Positions 36,478 to 45,251 of a stretch of DNA of 64,000 nt are shown one piece after another. Every line of letters starts with the position of its first letter. Position 1 is the stretch's first letter. Source of the DNA: an uncultured Lachnospiraceae bacterium (GTDB taxonomy: Bacteria; Bacillota; Clostridia; Lachnospirales; Lachnospiraceae). Both the position numbers and the translations under genes were made by a program. Under the pieces are notes generated by a model. That model saw only the letters and a list, made by a program, of their open reading frames with translations, was not told the origin of the DNA and did not search any database. Location: the NCBI GenBank assembly GCA_902789175.1, contig CADANF010000013.1:1-64000 (forward strand), given 5' to 3'.

Positions 36478-37254
36478 TTATCTGTTCAATTTTTTCTTCT
36501 GCTGTCTTCCTGTCATATCCACCAGCAATTTTCTAGGAAGAAGTCTTCCGCCTATTACAGCAGCCTTCATATACAGTTTTGGAACTATGACACATTTTCC
36601 TTTAAACATTTCTGTAAGAGCGATAAGTGCACAGTCTCTTGCAGAAATACCAGGAAGTGCAAATTCCACATCTGCCACTTCATTAAATTCTGTCTGCACA
36701 GGTCCAGGACAGAGACATGAAACCTTAAGTCCTGAATTAATATCTTTAAGCTCACTATTTACAGCCTGAGTAAGACTTGTAACATAAGCCTTTGATGCAT
36801 AATAAGTTGCCATATATGGACCTCCCGGAAGGAGACCTGCTGATGAGCCAACATTCATTATATAAGCTTCTTTTTCATTATACAGTTTACGGGTCATCTT
36901 CTTAAACAGATAATGCATAGCTCTGCAGTTAAGATCCAGCATATCCATTTCCACTGAAAGCTCAGTCTTTAAAAATGGACCACATTTTCCAAATCCTGCA
37001 TTATTGATAAATATCTCCACAGAAAGATCTTTGATCCTGTCATACAATTCATCACATCCGGAGATCTTAGAAAGATCTGCTTTCATGGTCTCACACTTTA
37101 CATTATAGTGTGCTTCTATTTTTTCAGCTATCTTATCAAGTCTGTCTTTTCTTCTTGCAACGATAAATAGGTTATAACCCATAGCTGCAAGGATCTTTGT
37201 CATCTCAAGTCCAATACCACTGCTAGCACCTGTTACAACTGCATATCTGCTCAT
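36478..37254 (-). CDS. short-chain dehydrogenase/reductase
   Basis: This 258-residue classical SDR has the NAD(P)-binding TGASSGIG at residues 7-14, NNAGFG near 86, the catalytic serine in NVGSSAG, and YYASKAY with the Tyr/Lys pair. ARRKDR after the second strand suggests NADP(H) preference. The tail is basic (RQQKKKLNR). AGGAAG precedes the ATG. The substrate cannot be read. The closest general type is the DltE/YqjQ-like group of uncharacterised oxidoreductases. Confidence 0.85.
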   Translation of the reverse strand: MSRYAVVTGASSGIGLEMTKILAAMGYNLFIVARRKDRLDKIAEKIEAHYNVKCETMKADLSKISGCDELYDRIKDLSVEIFINNAGFGKCGPFLKTELSVEMDMLDLNCRAMHYLFKKMTRKLYNEKEAYIMNVGSSAGLLPGGPYMATYYASKAYVTSLTQAVNSELKDINSGLKVSCLCPGPVQTEFNEVADVEFALPGISARDCALIALTEMFKGKCVIVPKLYMKAAVIGGRLLPRKLLVDMTGRQQKKKLNR

Positions 37255-37289
37255 AGTTTCTTCCTTTCAGACGTTTATTTCATTAAAAA

Positions 37290-37313
37290 TGTAGGCACAG
37301 TCCTGCGCCTACA
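37290..37313 (-). terminator. intrinsic terminator after the amino acid ABC operon
   Basis: TGTAGGCGCAG and CTGTGCCTACA arms are followed by TTTTTAAT on the minus strand, about 40 bases after the binding-protein stop. Confidence 0.85.
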
Positions 37314-37354
37314 TAATTATACAATATTCTCTGTGAAACAAAAATGAATTTTTA

Positions 37355-38158
37355 CTACTGTGCGTCGCTACCTGATGCGTCATCTGATGCACCTTCAGCA
37401 TACTTAGCAGATAAAGCATCAATAGTTCCATCTTCCTTCATCTTCTTTATTGCAGCATTAACCATTTCAAGCGTCTTTGTATCACCTTTCTTTACAGCAA
37501 TACCATATTCTTCAGAAGTGAATGTATCATCATCTTCAACGATCTTTAATGATGGATTATCCTTGATATACTGATTAGCTGTAGCAGAATCGATAACTAC
37601 AACATCACACTTTCCATTGAGAAGTTCCTGAATTGCTTCTGTACCCTTCTTAAATGCTGACATTGTATCCTTGAAACCAAGGTTTTCAACTTCGATCTGT
37701 CCTGTATAACCCTGAACAACTGCGATCTTTTTTCCCTTCATATCAGCAGCTTTTTTAATATCATTGTTATCACCATTAACGATCATAACCTGCTTTGCTA
37801 CGTAATATGGCTCTGAGAAATCAACTGATTTCTTTCTTTCTTCTGTTATTGTCATACCTGCGATAGCACATGAGATCTGTCCATTTGAAAGAGCAACTGT
37901 AAGAGAATCAAATTCCATATTGTTTATCTCAATCTTCATGCCATTATCTTCAGCTACTTTTTTAACAATCTCTATATCAATCCCGGCATATTTATCAACT
38001 ACACCGTCAGCAACAGATACATACTCAAATGGAGGAAATTCTGCATTTGTTCCAACCACTAACTTGTTTGAATCCTGTTTCTTGCCGCATCCTGCAAGTG
38101 AAAGACTCGCAAGGCAAAGTGCACTGACAGTAACCATAAACTTCTTTAACTTCATCAT
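37355..38158 (-). CDS. amino acid ABC transporter substrate-binding lipoprotein
   Basis: This 267-residue class 3 solute-binding protein has a lipoprotein signal ending LSLAGC, where the cysteine is lipidated and the protein stays outside the membrane. NAEFPPFEYV near the mature start, GMTITEERKKSVDFSEPYY and KGDTKTLEMVNAAI are typical of polar or basic amino acid binders. Three start codons lie close together; the ATG at 38158 is nine bases from GGAGG, while that at 38164 is only three bases away. It is the last gene of the permease, ATPase, binding-protein operon. The ligand is unknown. Confidence 0.9.
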   Translation of the reverse strand: MMKLKKFMVTVSALCLASLSLAGCGKKQDSNKLVVGTNAEFPPFEYVSVADGVVDKYAGIDIEIVKKVAEDNGMKIEINNMEFDSLTVALSNGQISCAIAGMTITEERKKSVDFSEPYYVAKQVMIVNGDNNDIKKAADMKGKKIAVVQGYTGQIEVENLGFKDTMSAFKKGTEAIQELLNGKCDVVVIDSATANQYIKDNPSLKIVEDDDTFTSEEYGIAVKKGDTKTLEMVNAAIKKMKEDGTIDALSAKYAEGASDDASGSDAQ

Positions 38159-38184
38159 TTTCATATTCCTCCCTGGATAATATA

Positions 38185-39060
38185 TTAAAGAACCTTACTA
38201 AAGAATCTCTGGGTTCTTTCATTCTTTGGATTAGCAAATACTTCCTTTGGATCTCCGCTTTCAGCAACAACACCTTCATCAATAAATAAAAGTCTTGTTC
38301 CTACTTCTCTGGCAAATCCCATCTCATGGGTAACAACCACCATTGTCATTCCCTGATCTGCAAGATCCTTCATAACATCCAGTACTTCCCCTACCATTTC
38401 CGGATCAAGGGCTGATGTTGGTTCATCAAAAAGCATGATCTCAGGATCCATGCAAAGAGCTCTTGCAATAGCAACTCTCTGTTTCTGTCCGCCTGAAAGC
38501 TGTGAAGGATAATCATTTGCTCTATCTTTAAGTCCTACCTTATCAAGTAATTCAAGCCCCTTTACCTTTGCTTCCTCTACTGACATCTTATGAAGCTTTA
38601 CAGGAGCAAGGATTACATTTTCAATTATGGTCTTATGAGGAAAGAGATTGAACTGCTGGAATACCATTCCCATCTTTTGTCTGACAAGATTCACATCATC
38701 TTCTGCATCCCATTCCGCTTTCTTTTGCTTTTGTTCTTCTTTTGAAAGAGATTTTAATATTTCTTTACGCTCTTTAAGACAGGCTTTCTTTAAGTCTTTT
38801 TCTTTTTTCTTTTCTTCTTTTGTTAAAACTGCATCTTCCGGCCTCATCCATTTATTAATGCATTTGCCATCTATATAGATCTCGCCCTTATCAGGAATTT
38901 CCAAAAGATTAAGACATCTAAGGAATGTACTTTTGCCAGATCCTGAAGGCCCTATAACAACTACAACCTCTCCCTTAGATACATGTTCATTTATACCTTT
39001 TAATACTTCTTTACCTCCAAAATTCTTATGGAGGTTCTTTACTTCTATCATTGCTGACAT
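38185..39060 (-). CDS. amino acid ABC transporter ATP-binding protein with a charged insertion
   Basis: This GlnQ/HisP-type ATPase drives amino acid uptake. Walker [11 protein letters not shown]-loop [12 protein letters not shown], signature [15 protein letters not shown], Walker [14 protein letters not shown] and the switch histidine in VVTHEMGFA are complete. At 291 residues it is longer than the usual 240-250. A lysine/glutamate-rich helical insertion of about 45 residues (after WMRPEDA and before [11 protein letters not shown]) sits between Walker A and the Q-loop. It lies six bases after the permease gene. Confidence 0.93.
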   Translation of the reverse strand: MSAMIEVKNLHKNFGGKEVLKGINEHVSKGEVVVVIGPSGSGKSTFLRCLNLLEIPDKGEIYIDGKCINKWMRPEDAVLTKEEKKKEKDLKKACLKERKEILKSLSKEEQKQKKAEWDAEDDVNLVRQKMGMVFQQFNLFPHKTIIENVILAPVKLHKMSVEEAKVKGLELLDKVGLKDRANDYPSQLSGGQKQRVAIARALCMDPEIMLFDEPTSALDPEMVGEVLDVMKDLADQGMTMVVVTHEMGFAREVGTRLLFIDEGVVAESGDPKEVFANPKNERTQRFFSKVL

Positions 39061-39066
39061 TTTGCT

Positions 39067-39777
39067 CTACCTCTGTTCTGATTTTCTAAGACGTGCCTCA
39101 AGCACTCCAAGTAATACAATAAGAATCTTGATTATAATAAAGTAAATAACTGCTGTTCCAAGTAATGGCATATATGCAAGATATGTTGCCGACTTGATAA
39201 AGTCACCAGCCTTCTGGATATCTACAAGACCTACATAACCCACAATGGCAGTTTCTTTGATAAGTGTTATAAACTCATTACAAAGTGCAGGGAAGATATT
39301 CTTTACTGCCTGTGGAATGATGATATTTGTCATTGTCTGTTTCTGTGAAAGTCCAAGAGAACGTCCGGCCTCAGTCTGTCCTTTATCTATGGAAAGAATT
39401 CCCGCTCTGATTATCTCAGATACATAAGCACCAGAATTAATACCAAAGGCAATCGATGCTATCAGCCACTTAGGCCAGTCGATCTTTGCAAATATTACAA
39501 AGTAAATTATCATAAGCTGAGTTACTGATGGTGTACCTCTTATGATATCTGTATATACCTTACCTAAGATTCTTAAACCCTTTTTCCTTGAAAGATTACA
39601 AAGGGCGATCAAAAGACCTATTATAAGTCCGATGATCACTGATACTAATGAAATAAGGATAGTGATCTTGATACCTTCTAAAAGCATAAGATATCTCTTA
39701 TCCTCTATAAAACTTCTGGTGAAATCAACACATATGCCACTCCACCATGTTTTAAACCACGCTATGATTGCGCCCAT
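39067..39777 (-). CDS. amino acid ABC transporter permease (HisM/GlnP family)
   Basis: This 236-residue permease has a hydrophobic N-terminal segment. The membrane core has the EAA-loop region GQTEAGRSLGLSQKQTMTNI that contacts the ATPase, and the IRGTPSVTQLMII segment typical of polar amino acid permeases. It should work as a homodimer with the ATPase. It is the first gene of the operon. AAGGAG is 12 bases from the ATG, which is long but the only site. A region rich in ATGCAT palindromes lies upstream. Confidence 0.92.
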   Translation of the reverse strand: MGAIIAWFKTWWSGICVDFTRSFIEDKRYLMLLEGIKITILISLVSVIIGLIIGLLIALCNLSRKKGLRILGKVYTDIIRGTPSVTQLMIIYFVIFAKIDWPKWLIASIAFGINSGAYVSEIIRAGILSIDKGQTEAGRSLGLSQKQTMTNIIIPQAVKNIFPALCNEFITLIKETAIVGYVGLVDIQKAGDFIKSATYLAYMPLLGTAVIYFIIIKILIVLLGVLEARLRKSEQR

Positions 39778-39849
39778 AATATGATCTATCTCCTTGAAAC
39801 TAAATTAATGTAGTTTTATTACCACGTTTTCAGATTCTACCACATAAAA

Positions 39850-39936
39850 ATGCATTAATAAAGCATATTATGCATAAAAGTCGAAAAAGTTACATTTTTA
39901 TAAACATTTTATGCATATATGCATTTATTAATGCAT
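39850..39936. promoter_or_regulatory. operator-like array of ATGCAT palindromes upstream of the amino acid ABC operon
   Basis: Five ATGCAT hexamers start at 39850, 39870, 39911, 39919 and 39931. Two longer sites share one design: ATGCATTTATTAATGCAT at 39919-39936, and its near copy in reverse, ATGCTTTATTAATGCAT, at 39850-39866. The spacing and the TTTATTAAT core recall ArgR-type boxes (paired half sites around an AT core), and an amino acid transporter is a plausible target. The regulator is inferred. The whole gap 39778-40027 is AT-rich, and a firm -35/-10 pair could not be chosen. Confidence 0.5.
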
Positions 39937-39991
39937 AATCCTCTAATAATCTATATTCATATAAGATCAAAAAAAATATATTTTTTACCAT

Positions 39992-40011
39992 CTAGTATAA
40001 CGTTCGCAAAA
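39992..40011 (-). repeat. 20-base block shared with 59122-59141
   Basis: CTAGTATAACGTTCGCAAAA here and CTAGTATAACGGCCGCAAAA at 59122-59141 differ at two adjacent bases only. On the minus strand the block reads TTTTGCGNNCGTTATACTAG, which contains a TATACT -10-like hexamer. Both copies lie upstream of ABC transporter operons. It may be a promoter element or part of a dispersed repeat. Confidence 0.45.
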
Positions 40012-40027
40012 TAACTGGACTAATGCG

Positions 40028-40128
40028 CCGAATGCTTGCTCGAGAGTGCGTCTCAAAAAACGTAGGCGTAGCGGGCTACGCTGAGGATTTTTGAGGCGTG
40101 CTATCGATGTAAGCAGGCAAGCATTCGG
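40028..40128. repeat. 101-base palindromic element overlapping the end of truA
   Basis: Twelve-base perfect terminal arms, CCGAATGCTTGC (40028-40039) and GCAAGCATTCGG (40117-40128), enclose a second stem, CGTCTCAAAAA with TTTTTGAGGCG. That stem encloses a third, GCGTAGC with GCTACGC (40066-40072 and 40075-40081). The right arm encodes the last eight residues and stop of truA. On the minus strand the inner hairpin is followed by CTACGTTTTTT, so it may also terminate transcription. The form fits a REP- or MITE-like element; no transposase is nearby. Confidence 0.7.
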
Positions 40129-40955
40129 ACAGAATAAAGCATAAGTCCCTGAGGCATAGCAGTATGACCTGCTTTTTTTCTATCTTTAGCCATAAGAATG
40201 CTTTTTATCTCTTCCTCTCTTATCTTACCAAGGCCTATATCAAGAAGGGTTCCTGTCATTATCCTTACCATATTCTGTAAAAAACCATCTCCATGATATA
40301 TAAATCTTATATATCCATCCTTTTCTTCTATATCAATGGAATATATAGTCCTTATAGTAGATTTCTTCATATGTGAATTGCCGCAGAAAGATTTAAAATC
40401 ATGTTCTCCAACGAGACAGGCAGCTGCCCTTCTCATTTTATCAATATCAGGCACATCATATAATATATTTACATATTTTCTATCAAAAACAGGTTTTGAA
40501 TCTCCTGCATAACATGTATATATATAAGTTTTTCCTTTTGCATTAAACCTGCTGTGAAATTTATCGTCCATTAAAAACATCTCATTTACAGCAATATCAT
40601 CAGGAAGATATCTATTCATATAATCCTTGATCTCTATAAGATCCATATCTGTATCGATTATAAAATTAGCCGCCATAGCTCTTGCCGATACTCCCGCATC
40701 CGTTCGCCCAGCACCGATAACTGTAGGTATTTTAAATTCCACTTCTTTGATCCTCTGATCATCAAAGCTTCCGGTTATATCATTTAACACATCTTTAGAG
40801 ACTGTCATATTATCTTTATATCTTTCACTGATAAGCATACGATATAAGACATTTTCTAATTTTCCCTGAATTGTAAGAGCCTTATTCTTTTGATGTTCCC
40901 AGCCAAAAAATCTTGTTCCGTCATAGGAAATTATTATCTTAATATTTTTCTTCAT
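40101..40955 (-). CDS. truA: tRNA pseudouridine(38-40) synthase
   Basis: TruA converts uridines 38-40 of the tRNA anticodon arm to pseudouridine. In the 284-residue protein the catalytic aspartate is in GAGRTDAGVSA, preceded by the SYDGTRFFGW opening. Toward the end are the family segments FLQNMVRIMTG and HTAMPQGLMLYSV. The normal end of the family is near this last motif; here eight extra residues (RMLACLHR) come from the arm of a palindromic element. A linker of about 25 residues around residues 55-75 is longer than in E. coli. Its ATG lies 17 bases inside the vanZ-like gene. Confidence 0.94.
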   Translation of the reverse strand: MKKNIKIIISYDGTRFFGWEHQKNKALTIQGKLENVLYRMLISERYKDNMTVSKDVLNDITGSFDDQRIKEVEFKIPTVIGAGRTDAGVSARAMAANFIIDTDMDLIEIKDYMNRYLPDDIAVNEMFLMDDKFHSRFNAKGKTYIYTCYAGDSKPVFDRKYVNILYDVPDIDKMRRAAACLVGEHDFKSFCGNSHMKKSTIRTIYSIDIEEKDGYIRFIYHGDGFLQNMVRIMTGTLLDIGLGKIREEEIKSILMAKDRKKAGHTAMPQGLMLYSVRMLACLHR

Positions 40956-41439
40956 TTTTCTTCTTATTTTTAAACCTGATCAAACTGATGAGAGTTACCA
41001 CAAATATTCCAAGTAAAGCCCCTGAAGAATCTATAAGTACATCTGAAAGTCTTCCTGCTCTTCCCGGAACAAAGGTCTGATGAAATTCATCCGTCCCTGC
41101 ATAAATAGCAGTAATAAGCAATGCTATAAAACCACTTGATATGATACTCTTTTTATTTTTAGTTTCTTGCTTAGGATAGAGAGTTCCTAAAACAAAAAGT
41201 CCAAGAATCATATATTCTGTAAAATGCGCTGTTTTTCTTACTGGATGATCTATCTTTTTTGCATATTCATACTGTTCCTTATCGCTAAGTTCATCAAATT
41301 CCGAAACAAATATATGTCCGATGAACATTCCTACCCCTACCGAGTCCTCCTCTGACTCATTAGAATCCCTTGATGAATATCCGAATATTACCCCCATCGT
41401 AAGTAATGTTAAAATAAAAAATATAATTTGTCTTTTCAT
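40939..41439 (-). CDS. VanZ-family membrane protein
   Basis: The 166-residue protein has about four membrane segments and the VanZ signature. The signature shows as RKTAHFTEYMILG followed by TDEFHQTFVPGRAGRLSDVLIDSSGALLG. VanZ of enterococci gives low-level teicoplanin resistance by an unclear mechanism, and most homologues are not resistance genes. The long loop after the first helix is acidic (SRDSNESEEDS). It is translationally coupled to truA by a 17-base overlap, an arrangement that need not mean a shared function. Confidence 0.88.
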   Translation of the reverse strand: MKRQIIFFILTLLTMGVIFGYSSRDSNESEEDSVGVGMFIGHIFVSEFDELSDKEQYEYAKKIDHPVRKTAHFTEYMILGLFVLGTLYPKQETKNKKSIISSGFIALLITAIYAGTDEFHQTFVPGRAGRLSDVLIDSSGALLGIFVVTLISLIRFKNKKKNEEKY

Positions 41440-41505
41440 AGCTACATATTTTATTATGTATATATATCAAAGTCAAAATCTAAATTTAATTAGGAGAGAT
41501 ATTAT

Positions 41506-42243
41506 ATGGCAGAACAACTTTATACCATTCCTGTAAATGACGCCTTTCTTTCAGACTGCGAGTGTCCTCTATGCCTTCTATATAAGGACTTAGAGGAAAA
41601 TGCCATTGAATTCACTATGGGTCCAAGTTATATGGAAGACGATAACAGAGAAATTACCGACCGTCTTGGTTTCTGTCCAGATCATATAAAAATGATGTAC
41701 CAGAGAAAGAACCGTCTTGGCCTTGCTTTAATGATGAATACTCATATGAATAAAGTAATAAAGGATCTAAAGACCCTCTCTTCCAAAGACAAACCTAAAA
41801 AGAAACCTCTTATTGGTAAGAAACCCCTGAATCCTGTAACTGATTATATAAACAATCTAGAATCCACCTGTTTTGTATGTCAAAGGATAAAACCAGTATT
41901 TGAAAGATATATAGATACCATTTTTCATATGTATAAAAAAGATCCTGAATTTAAGGAAAAGTTTAAAAAAGTAAAAGGTTTCTGTACTTATCACTATGGA
42001 CTTCTTTATGATAATGCCTTATCTTATCTTTCTCAAAATGAGATAAATGAATTTATCCCATCTTTAAATGAAGTTTATTTTAATGGAATGGACAGAGTAA
42101 ACGGCGATGTATCCTGGTTCATTGATAAATATGATTATAGAAATCAAAATGCCCCATGGAAAAATTCAAAAGACGCTCTGCCTCGTGGAATAATTAAAAT
42201 TGACCATACTATAGTCGAAGAAGAGAATAACTTAAAAAAATAG
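41506..42243 (+). CDS. DUF6062-like cysteine-rich protein, possible zinc binding
   Basis: The product has 245 residues without membrane segments. Four cysteine motifs form two similar halves. The first half has CECPLC near residue 18 and FCPDH near 56; the second has CFVCQR near 125 and GFCTYHY near 162. Each pair (CxxC then Cxx(x)H) could bind one zinc. The match to DUF6062 is from memory. A lysine-rich linker joins the halves. AGGAGA precedes the ATG. It is a single plus-strand gene divergent from vanZ-truA, with a terminator behind it. Its function is unknown. Confidence 0.75.
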   Translation: MAEQLYTIPVNDAFLSDCECPLCLLYKDLEENAIEFTMGPSYMEDDNREITDRLGFCPDHIKMMYQRKNRLGLALMMNTHMNKVIKDLKTLSSKDKPKKKPLIGKKPLNPVTDYINNLESTCFVCQRIKPVFERYIDTIFHMYKKDPEFKEKFKKVKGFCTYHYGLLYDNALSYLSQNEINEFIPSLNEVYFNGMDRVNGDVSWFIDKYDYRNQNAPWKNSKDALPRGIIKIDHTIVEEENNLKK

Positions 42244-42296
42244 ATTTATTTAAAAAGTATCAAATGTCTGGCAAAACCGTGGCATGAAACAAAAAA

Positions 42297-42332
42297 ACAG
42301 GGCTGTTGGTTCTTTATGAACCATCAGTCCTG
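42297..42332. terminator. bidirectional terminator between the DUF6062-like gene and the LacI-type regulator
   Basis: ACAGGGCTGTTGGTTC and GAACCATCAGTCCTGT arms around TTTAT are followed by six T on the plus strand and seven T on the minus strand. Confidence 0.9.
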
Positions 42333-42367
42333 TTTTTTGCATAAGTTATGTTTTTTCACGCACTTTA

Positions 42368-43342
42368 TTATCTTATTACAAGATTATAACCCAACTTAAC
42401 CTCTTCAAGAGGAATAGAATTATCATTTATCAATGTAAGCAGCATCTTTGCACCAAGAGAACCGCTATCTTCATAAGAATAATGTATAGTATATATCCTG
42501 TGTCCTGCAATATCTGTTAACGAAGAATCCCCAACACCAGTTATAAGAACATCTTCAGGGACCTTAACATCATGGGCAAACAGCGCTTTCATTGCTCCAA
42601 CTGCTATCTCATCTGTTGCACAGATAAGAGCATCCATCTTTTTATAATTACGATAGATTTCCTCTGCCGCATCAAATCCTGCTTCCATGGTGAAACTGTC
42701 TGCAGTCTCTATATACATATTCTCCTGTTTTAATCCCGCTGCTTTAAGCGCATCTAAAAAGCCTTCATGTCTATCATATCCTACAGCTTTATCAGCCTGC
42801 ATAACACCTATATAGCCAATCCTTCTTCTTCCTTCAGCTATGACCTTCTTTGTCATATCATAGATAGCCCCATAATCATTATGATATACACAAGCATATC
42901 CCGGAAACTTCTGTCCTACTACAACAACAGGGATCCTCATTTTTTTCATAGCTGATTTATGCTCTTTGGTAAAGACCGTTCCTACAAGTATAACTCCATC
43001 AACCTGCGCATCATTAAAAGCCTTAAGATATTCTACTTCTTTCTTATAATCATTCTGGGTTACAGCAAGAAGCATATGATATCCTGTCTCATTCAAGACA
43101 CTTAATATTCCTTCAACTACGCTGCCAATGGAATGAGAAGCCATCTTAGGAGTTATCACTCCTATTATCATTGACTTTTTAGTTCTAAGCATCTGCGCCT
43201 GAACTGATGGTCTGTAGCCTGTCTCTTTAACTATTTTCTCAATTCTTTCCCTTTTCTCACTTGAAATATAGCCATTATTAAAATAACGGGATACGGCCGC
43301 ATTGGATACTCCTGCAAGCTTAGCTATATCAGAAATATTCAT
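42368..43342 (-). CDS. scrR: LacI-family transcriptional regulator, probable sucrose regulator
   Basis: This 324-residue repressor has an N-terminal helix-turn-helix (ISDIAKLAGVSNAAVSRYFN) and hinge helix. A periplasmic-binding-protein-like effector domain follows (GVILVGTVF, ICATDEIAVGAMKAL). It is the last gene of the scrA-HPr-GH13 operon, 48 bases after the GH13 gene. Its likely target is the TGAAATCGTTTACA site next to the scrA promoter, so it would autoregulate. GGAGGA precedes the ATG. The effector (sucrose-6-phosphate or fructose) is inferred. Confidence 0.85.
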   Translation of the reverse strand: MNISDIAKLAGVSNAAVSRYFNNGYISSEKRERIEKIVKETGYRPSVQAQMLRTKKSMIIGVITPKMASHSIGSVVEGILSVLNETGYHMLLAVTQNDYKKEVEYLKAFNDAQVDGVILVGTVFTKEHKSAMKKMRIPVVVVGQKFPGYACVYHNDYGAIYDMTKKVIAEGRRRIGYIGVMQADKAVGYDRHEGFLDALKAAGLKQENMYIETADSFTMEAGFDAAEEIYRNYKKMDALICATDEIAVGAMKALFAHDVKVPEDVLITGVGDSSLTDIAGHRIYTIHYSYEDSGSLGAKMLLTLINDNSIPLEEVKLGYNLVIR

Positions 43343-43390
43343 CTTTTATCCTCCATAATAATTAAAACGCGCCCGCCAATAATTACTCTT

Positions 43391-45220
43391 TTACACTTCA
43401 TCCTTCTTTAAATAATAGAAGCTATAAGCCGGAATGTCCACACCTTTTGCTAACATTTTCTTACCACTGATAAGGTCAGTATACATTCCATCATCTTCAT
43501 TTATCCAGGCTGTCTGATCATTTTCGCTAAAATTAAAGATGCCTATTATCTTCTCTCCATCCAGATATCTTCCAATAGCAAGCACCTCTTTCGTCCAGGT
43601 TTCCAATGTCCATGTATCCGCTTTAGAACTAAACACCTTCTCAGTCTTTCTTATCTCTTCTAACTGATTTAAGGCATTAAAGATACGTCCCTGAACGCTG
43701 TTACTTATATCTATCTTTTCTGCAGCCTTCCAATCCATCTTCCCTCTATGAATATATCTTGAATCAGCTGCCTTTTTAGGATCCTTCTTATAGGAATAAT
43801 CATTTACCTGTCCTATCTCATCACCGCTATAAATAACAGGTATTCCTGACTGCATAAACATATAAGCATGAAGCATTACATCAAGGTGGATGGCTTTAGT
43901 CATCATTTCCTTATCCCCCTCAAATCCAGCTCTTTCTACACCACACATAGAAGCCGTTGTTCCACAGAATCTTGCATCCTGTGTAACCGGATCATCATTA
44001 TAAAGTTCGCCTCTGGAATTACTTCCTCCGGCATATCCTCTGAAATAATCATTTAAATATCTCTTATGTGGGATTTCCTGCATACCCTCATTTAAAAGAG
44101 TAGGATAATCCAGTCCCCAACCGATATCATCATGACATCTTAGATAATTTAAAAATGTATACTGTTTTGGAAGTGCATTTACACTATCCAGCTGTTTTTT
44201 CAGAAGCCTTACATCTCTTGTTGCAACCGTATGCCAGGTAGTTGCCATGGTAGTAACATTGTAAAGCATATGGCACTCTGGTTTATCCACAGTTCCAAAA
44301 TAAGGAACAACTTTTGATGGTTCCATTACTACTTCTCCAAGAAGGAGAACGCCCGGACATACGATCTCACCTATTATCCTCATCATTCTTACAAGAGTAT
44401 GAACATGAGGCAGATTTCTGCAGGTTGTATATAACTCCTTCCAGATATAAGGAACTGCATCCAGTCTCATGACATCAATTCCCTGATTGGCAAGGAAAAG
44501 GAAGTTATACATCATTTCATTAAATACCCTTGGATTCTTATAATTCAGATCCCACTGATATGGGTAAAATGTAGTCATTACATAATGCCCGGCTTCCTCA
44601 CACCATGTGAAATTTCCCGGCGCAGATGTTGGAAAAACCTGAGGAACCGTCTCATCGTATTTTTTAGGGATATAATCACTATCATAGAAGAAATATCTAC
44701 TCATATATTCCCCATCACCCTTACGAGCCTTAACAGCCCACTCATGGTCTTCCGATGTATGGTTCATAACAAAATCCATACAAAGATTGATATTCTTCTT
44801 ATGACATACTTTTGAAAGACGGCTTAAATCTGCCATTTTTCCTAAATCAGGTCTTACCTTTCTAAAATCCGATACCGCATATCCTCCGTCAGATCTTCCC
44901 TCTGGAGTATCAAGAAATGGCATAAGATGAATATAATTAACATTACATCTCTCTATATAATCCAGTTTTTCTTCTACGCCCTTGATATTGCCGGCAAAAT
45001 TATCAATATAAAGCATCATGCCCAGCATATCATTTCCCTTATACCACTCAGGATCTGCTTCTCTTTTTTCATCAAGTTTCTTTAAATAAGCTTCTCTCTT
45101 ATTATAAAAAACTTCAATTTTTTCAATAAGCTCATCGAACATGGAACTATTATTATAAAGTTCCATATAAAGCCATTTCAGCTCATCAACTCTTTCAACT
45201 AATCTGCTTTTAAAATCCAT
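43391..45220 (-). CDS. amylosucrase-like GH13 enzyme
   Basis: The 609-residue protein matches the amylosucrase/sucrose hydrolase group. It has a helical N-terminal domain of about 90 residues, then the barrel with DFVMNHTS, GIDVMRLDAV (nucleophile Asp254), LLLGEV (Glu296) and RCHDDIGW (Asp364), and a C-terminal beta domain. Amylosucrase splits sucrose and transfers glucose to alpha-glucan. Here the gene sits in a PTS operon, which delivers sucrose-6-phosphate rather than sucrose, so the true substrate may be phosphorylated or may differ. No signal peptide is present. GGGAGA precedes the ATG. Confidence 0.85.
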   Translation of the reverse strand: MDFKSRLVERVDELKWLYMELYNNSSMFDELIEKIEVFYNKREAYLKKLDEKREADPEWYKGNDMLGMMLYIDNFAGNIKGVEEKLDYIERCNVNYIHLMPFLDTPEGRSDGGYAVSDFRKVRPDLGKMADLSRLSKVCHKKNINLCMDFVMNHTSEDHEWAVKARKGDGEYMSRYFFYDSDYIPKKYDETVPQVFPTSAPGNFTWCEEAGHYVMTTFYPYQWDLNYKNPRVFNEMMYNFLFLANQGIDVMRLDAVPYIWKELYTTCRNLPHVHTLVRMMRIIGEIVCPGVLLLGEVVMEPSKVVPYFGTVDKPECHMLYNVTTMATTWHTVATRDVRLLKKQLDSVNALPKQYTFLNYLRCHDDIGWGLDYPTLLNEGMQEIPHKRYLNDYFRGYAGGSNSRGELYNDDPVTQDARFCGTTASMCGVERAGFEGDKEMMTKAIHLDVMLHAYMFMQSGIPVIYSGDEIGQVNDYSYKKDPKKAADSRYIHRGKMDWKAAEKIDISNSVQGRIFNALNQLEEIRKTEKVFSSKADTWTLETWTKEVLAIGRYLDGEKIIGIFNFSENDQTAWINEDDGMYTDLISGKKMLAKGVDIPAYSFYYLKKDEV

Positions 45221-45251
45221 ATTTATCTCCCTTATTTAATAGACAAAGGAT

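Noticed and set aside
40939-41439. VanZ-like gene as a glycopeptide resistance determinant
   Set aside because: No vanA-type ligase, vanH, vanX or regulator genes are nearby; VanZ-family proteins are common in Firmicutes without resistance.
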